DNA of 64,000 bases from Aridibaculum aurantiacum (GTDB taxonomy: Bacteria > Bacteroidota > Bacteroidia > Chitinophagales > Chitinophagaceae), in the NCBI RefSeq assembly GCF_017355875.1, contig NZ_JAFEWC010000003.1, forward strand, positions 253,001 through 317,000, in the 5' to 3' direction. The notes beneath the pieces were generated by a model. It worked only from the letters and a program-made list of their open reading frames with translations. It was not told the DNA's origin and made no database searches. A program made the position numbers and the translations under genes. Position 1 is the first letter of the stretch; every line of letters begins with the position of its first letter. This document shows, piece by piece, positions 61,929-64,000 of the stretch.

Positions 61929-63818
61929 ATGATTCGAAGATTTCATATTTCCCTTTGCCTGCTGCTGACTTTGCTTGTGTTAGATGCAAACGCGCAGCGC
62001 ATGATGGAGCGGCTGGATCGTGGAGTGGTGGCAGTAAGAAATGCTGAAGGCAAAGTATTTGTCAGCTGGCGGTTGCTGGGCAATGAAGCGGATGATCTTG
62101 GCTTCAACGTTTATAGAACAATTGGCGAAAAATGCGAGAAACTGAATAAGCAGCCGGTGACAACGACCACCAGCTTTTTAGATGAGCTGACTGATACATT
62201 AGCACAACGGGCCTACGTGGTGAAGGCAACTGTAAAAGGTAAAGAACAGGAGGACTGCAAGCCCTTTATCCTGAATGGTGGTAACGTTCCTTATTTCTCA
62301 ATCCCGCTGCAAACGCCAAAAGGATATAGTGCTAATGATGGTTCTGTGGGTGACCTGGATGGCGATGGACAGTACGAGATAGTGATACATATGACCGGCA
62401 GGGGGCGCGATAACAGCCATGCTGGGTTTACTGATCCGGCTATCTTTCATGCGTATAAAATGGATGGAACTTTGTTGTGGTCCATCAACCTTGGTAAGAA
62501 CATCAGGGAAGGCGCGCACTACACACAGTTTATGGTGTACGACCTGGATGGTGACGGCAGGGCAGAAGTGGCCATGAAAACCGCAGATGGGTCAATTGAT
62601 GGAAAAGGCAATGTGATTGGCGACTCTACCAAAGACTGGCGCAATGCAAGAGGCTATGTACTTGCAGGTCCTGAATACCTGACGGTGTTTGATGGGCTGA
62701 CTGGTGCGGCGCTTGCTACCACAGCATATATACCGCCGCGTCATGCTAAACTGGAACCTTCAGTGGATGAACTGAAGCAGGTGTGGGGCGATGGTTATGG
62801 CAATAGGATGGATCGCTTCCTGGCTGCTGTTGCATATCTTGATGGAAAAACGCCCAGCCTCATTTTTACACGCGGATATTATACAAGATCGGTGCTGGCT
62901 GCCTTTAAATACAGCAATGGAAAAATTACACATCAATGGATTTTTGATAGTCATGATCCTGCTTATCCAGGCAATAGAAAATATGCAGGACAAGGTGATC
63001 ATAGCCTAAGTATAGCTGATGTGGATGGTGATGGTAAAGATGAAATTGTATTTGGTGCAATGACTATAGATAATGATGGAAAAGGATTGTATTCAACAGG
63101 GCTTGGTCATGGTGATGCACTGCATGTTACCGATCATGATCCCTCTCGCCCGGGTTTGGAAGTCTTCAATATACAAGAACGATTTGATGATGCAGGTGCC
63201 AACTTTCGTGATGCACGTACAGGTGAAGTGTTGTGGAAGTTGCCATCAGTAAAAGCAGGTGATGATGGTGAAGGTCCCGGTAGGGGATTGGCCATTGATA
63301 TTGATCCACGTTATCCAGGTAGTGAATGCTGGGTATTTGGTGCAGGCATAAGAGGATTGTACGATGCCAAAGGCAACAAGATATCTGATAGAACGCCACC
63401 CACTTGCAACTTTGGTATTTTTTGGGATGGCGATGTGCTGCGTGAGCTCCTTGATGGCACCAACATCTTTAAGTGGAAGTATGAAAGCGAAGCAGTTGAA
63501 CGCATGCTGGATGCATCTAAGTATAACTGCGTACGGAACAATGGAACAAAATCAAATCCTGTTTTATCAGCAGATATTATGGGCGACTGGAGAGAAGAGG
63601 TGATCTACAGAACAGCTGACAGCAAAGAGCTACGCATTTTTTCAACCAGTATTCCTACTGATAGAAAGTTTTATACGCTCATGCACGACCCGCAGTACCG
63701 CTTGAGCATTGCATGGCAAAATGTAGGTTACAATCAACCACCGCATACAAGTTTTCATATTGGTGAAGGCATGAAGAATCCGCCAAAGCCAAATATTGTT
63801 TTCCCAATAAAAAAGTAA
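61929..63818 (+). CDS. PL11 rhamnogalacturonan lyase, minimal form
   Basis: 629 residues. A signal peptide (MIRRFHISLCLLLTLLVLDANAQ) is followed at once by the PL11 module: RMMERLDRGVVAVRNAEGKVFVSWRLLGNE, GDLDGDGQYEIVIHMTGRG, INLGKNIREGAHYTQFMVYDLDGDGRAEVAMKTADGS, YGNRMDRFLAAVAYLDGKTPSLIFTRGYYTR, ADVDGDGKDEIVFGAM and HDPQYRLSIAWQNVGYNQPPHTSFHIGEG. The Asp-rich motifs are Ca-binding. It lacks the propeller region, FN3 and sorting domains of the other two PL11 proteins, so it is probably periplasmic and acts on imported oligomers (inference). Confidence 0.95.
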   Translation: MIRRFHISLCLLLTLLVLDANAQRMMERLDRGVVAVRNAEGKVFVSWRLLGNEADDLGFNVYRTIGEKCEKLNKQPVTTTTSFLDELTDTLAQRAYVVKATVKGKEQEDCKPFILNGGNVPYFSIPLQTPKGYSANDGSVGDLDGDGQYEIVIHMTGRGRDNSHAGFTDPAIFHAYKMDGTLLWSINLGKNIREGAHYTQFMVYDLDGDGRAEVAMKTADGSIDGKGNVIGDSTKDWRNARGYVLAGPEYLTVFDGLTGAALATTAYIPPRHAKLEPSVDELKQVWGDGYGNRMDRFLAAVAYLDGKTPSLIFTRGYYTRSVLAAFKYSNGKITHQWIFDSHDPAYPGNRKYAGQGDHSLSIADVDGDGKDEIVFGAMTIDNDGKGLYSTGLGHGDALHVTDHDPSRPGLEVFNIQERFDDAGANFRDARTGEVLWKLPSVKAGDDGEGPGRGLAIDIDPRYPGSECWVFGAGIRGLYDAKGNKISDRTPPTCNFGIFWDGDVLRELLDGTNIFKWKYESEAVERMLDASKYNCVRNNGTKSNPVLSADIMGDWREEVIYRTADSKELRIFSTSIPTDRKFYTLMHDPQYRLSIAWQNVGYNQPPHTSFHIGEGMKNPPKPNIVFPIKK

Positions 63819-63873
63819 GTGCTGCTTGTATTGATGAATGATCTTTGATACCAACATCTGTATTCCATAGCAT

Positions 63874-63888
63874 CATCGTTGCGTCGCA
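63874..63888. repeat. Dispersed repeat, short form, copy 4 (inverted)
   Basis: CATCGTTGCGTCGCA is the complement of the short form at 61868, preceded by ATTCCATAGCAT (the shared flank, inverted). The rest of 63819-64000 shows no gene. An ATG at the last three bases may start the next gene, but nothing supports it. Confidence 0.55.
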
Positions 63889-64000
63889 ATACGTTCGTCG
63901 GCAGTGCAGGTAGGTAGCTTCAGTTTCATATGCAGGTAGTTTATGATTTTACAACAACCCTTGCCACTAAAAATCTACTAGAACTAATAACATATTTATG

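Noticed and set aside
61526-61930. 134-residue minus-strand ORF with repeated LPTQRSYGT segments
   Set aside because: It is the translation of the palindrome array in one frame. The repeats follow the DNA unit, there is no signal or domain, and the units are better explained as REP-like DNA.
63998-64000. Start codon of a following gene
   Set aside because: Only the ATG itself is inside the window, so there is no coding evidence.

Overview
The window is a Bacteroidota chromosome segment, most like a soil or plant-associated Chitinophagaceae-type organism (inference). The signs are SusC/SusD pairs, many Bacteroidota lipoprotein signals, type IX secretion sorting domains on two proteins, TAnnTTTG-like promoter elements, and almost no Shine-Dalgarno sequences. 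Nearly all of the 64 kb is one large pectin / rhamnogalacturonan-I (RG-I) utilization region plus hexuronate catabolism.

Layout. (1) 1-8563, minus strand: GH115 alpha-glucuronidase, serine hydrolase, GH2 glycosidase, uxuB (fructuronate reductase) and the first codons of uxuA (mannonate dehydratase). This is a glucuronate-release-and-catabolism arm, with a divergent LacI-family regulator at 8809. (2) 9994-13842, minus: a very large PL11 rhamnogalacturonan lyase with an N-terminal seven-repeat propeller-like region and a type IX sorting domain. (3) 14328-29641, plus: the uptake operon FAS1 / SusC / SusD / FAS1 / FAS1 / SusC / SusD, closed by a good terminator. (4) 29794-31896: GH42 beta-galactosidase. 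(5) 32143-33582, minus: PL22 oligogalacturonate lyase, divergent from GH28, DUF4861 and CBM9-PKD genes. (6) 37840-49395: GH105, GH43, CE12 acetylesterase, GH106 rhamnosidase, GH51 arabinofuranosidase, two further five-bladed-propeller glycosidases and a small lipoprotein. (7) 49619-63818: second PL11, GH2, GH43-like, sialate-esterase-like SGNH enzyme, GH28, an IS200-like transposase inside a palindrome array, and a third, minimal PL11.

How it fits together (inference from families): surface PL11 lyases and GH28 cut the RG-I / homogalacturonan backbone. CE12 and the SASA-type esterase deacetylate it. GH43, GH51, GH2, GH42 and GH106 remove arabinose, galactose and rhamnose. The SusCD systems import oligomers, GH105 and PL22 finish the unsaturated and galacturonate oligomers, and UxuA/UxuB channel released glucuronate to KDG.

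The strongest unexplained signal is regulatory. Seven intergenic sites carry a 10-bp-phased direct repeat, CAGGAY-N4-CAGGAY. In every case a TAnnTTTG-like -7 element starts 21-22 nt downstream, and the repeat always points at a pectin gene. No regulator expected to bind direct repeats is encoded here. A second motif, a 17-mer shared at 16/17 positions by the GH2-uxuBA and GH115/lacI promoters, is a candidate LacI operator. The window also carries a REP-like palindrome family clustered around the IS200-like gene and scattered in other spacers, ACTACGGTAGT hairpins, and a dispersed repeat with long and short forms.
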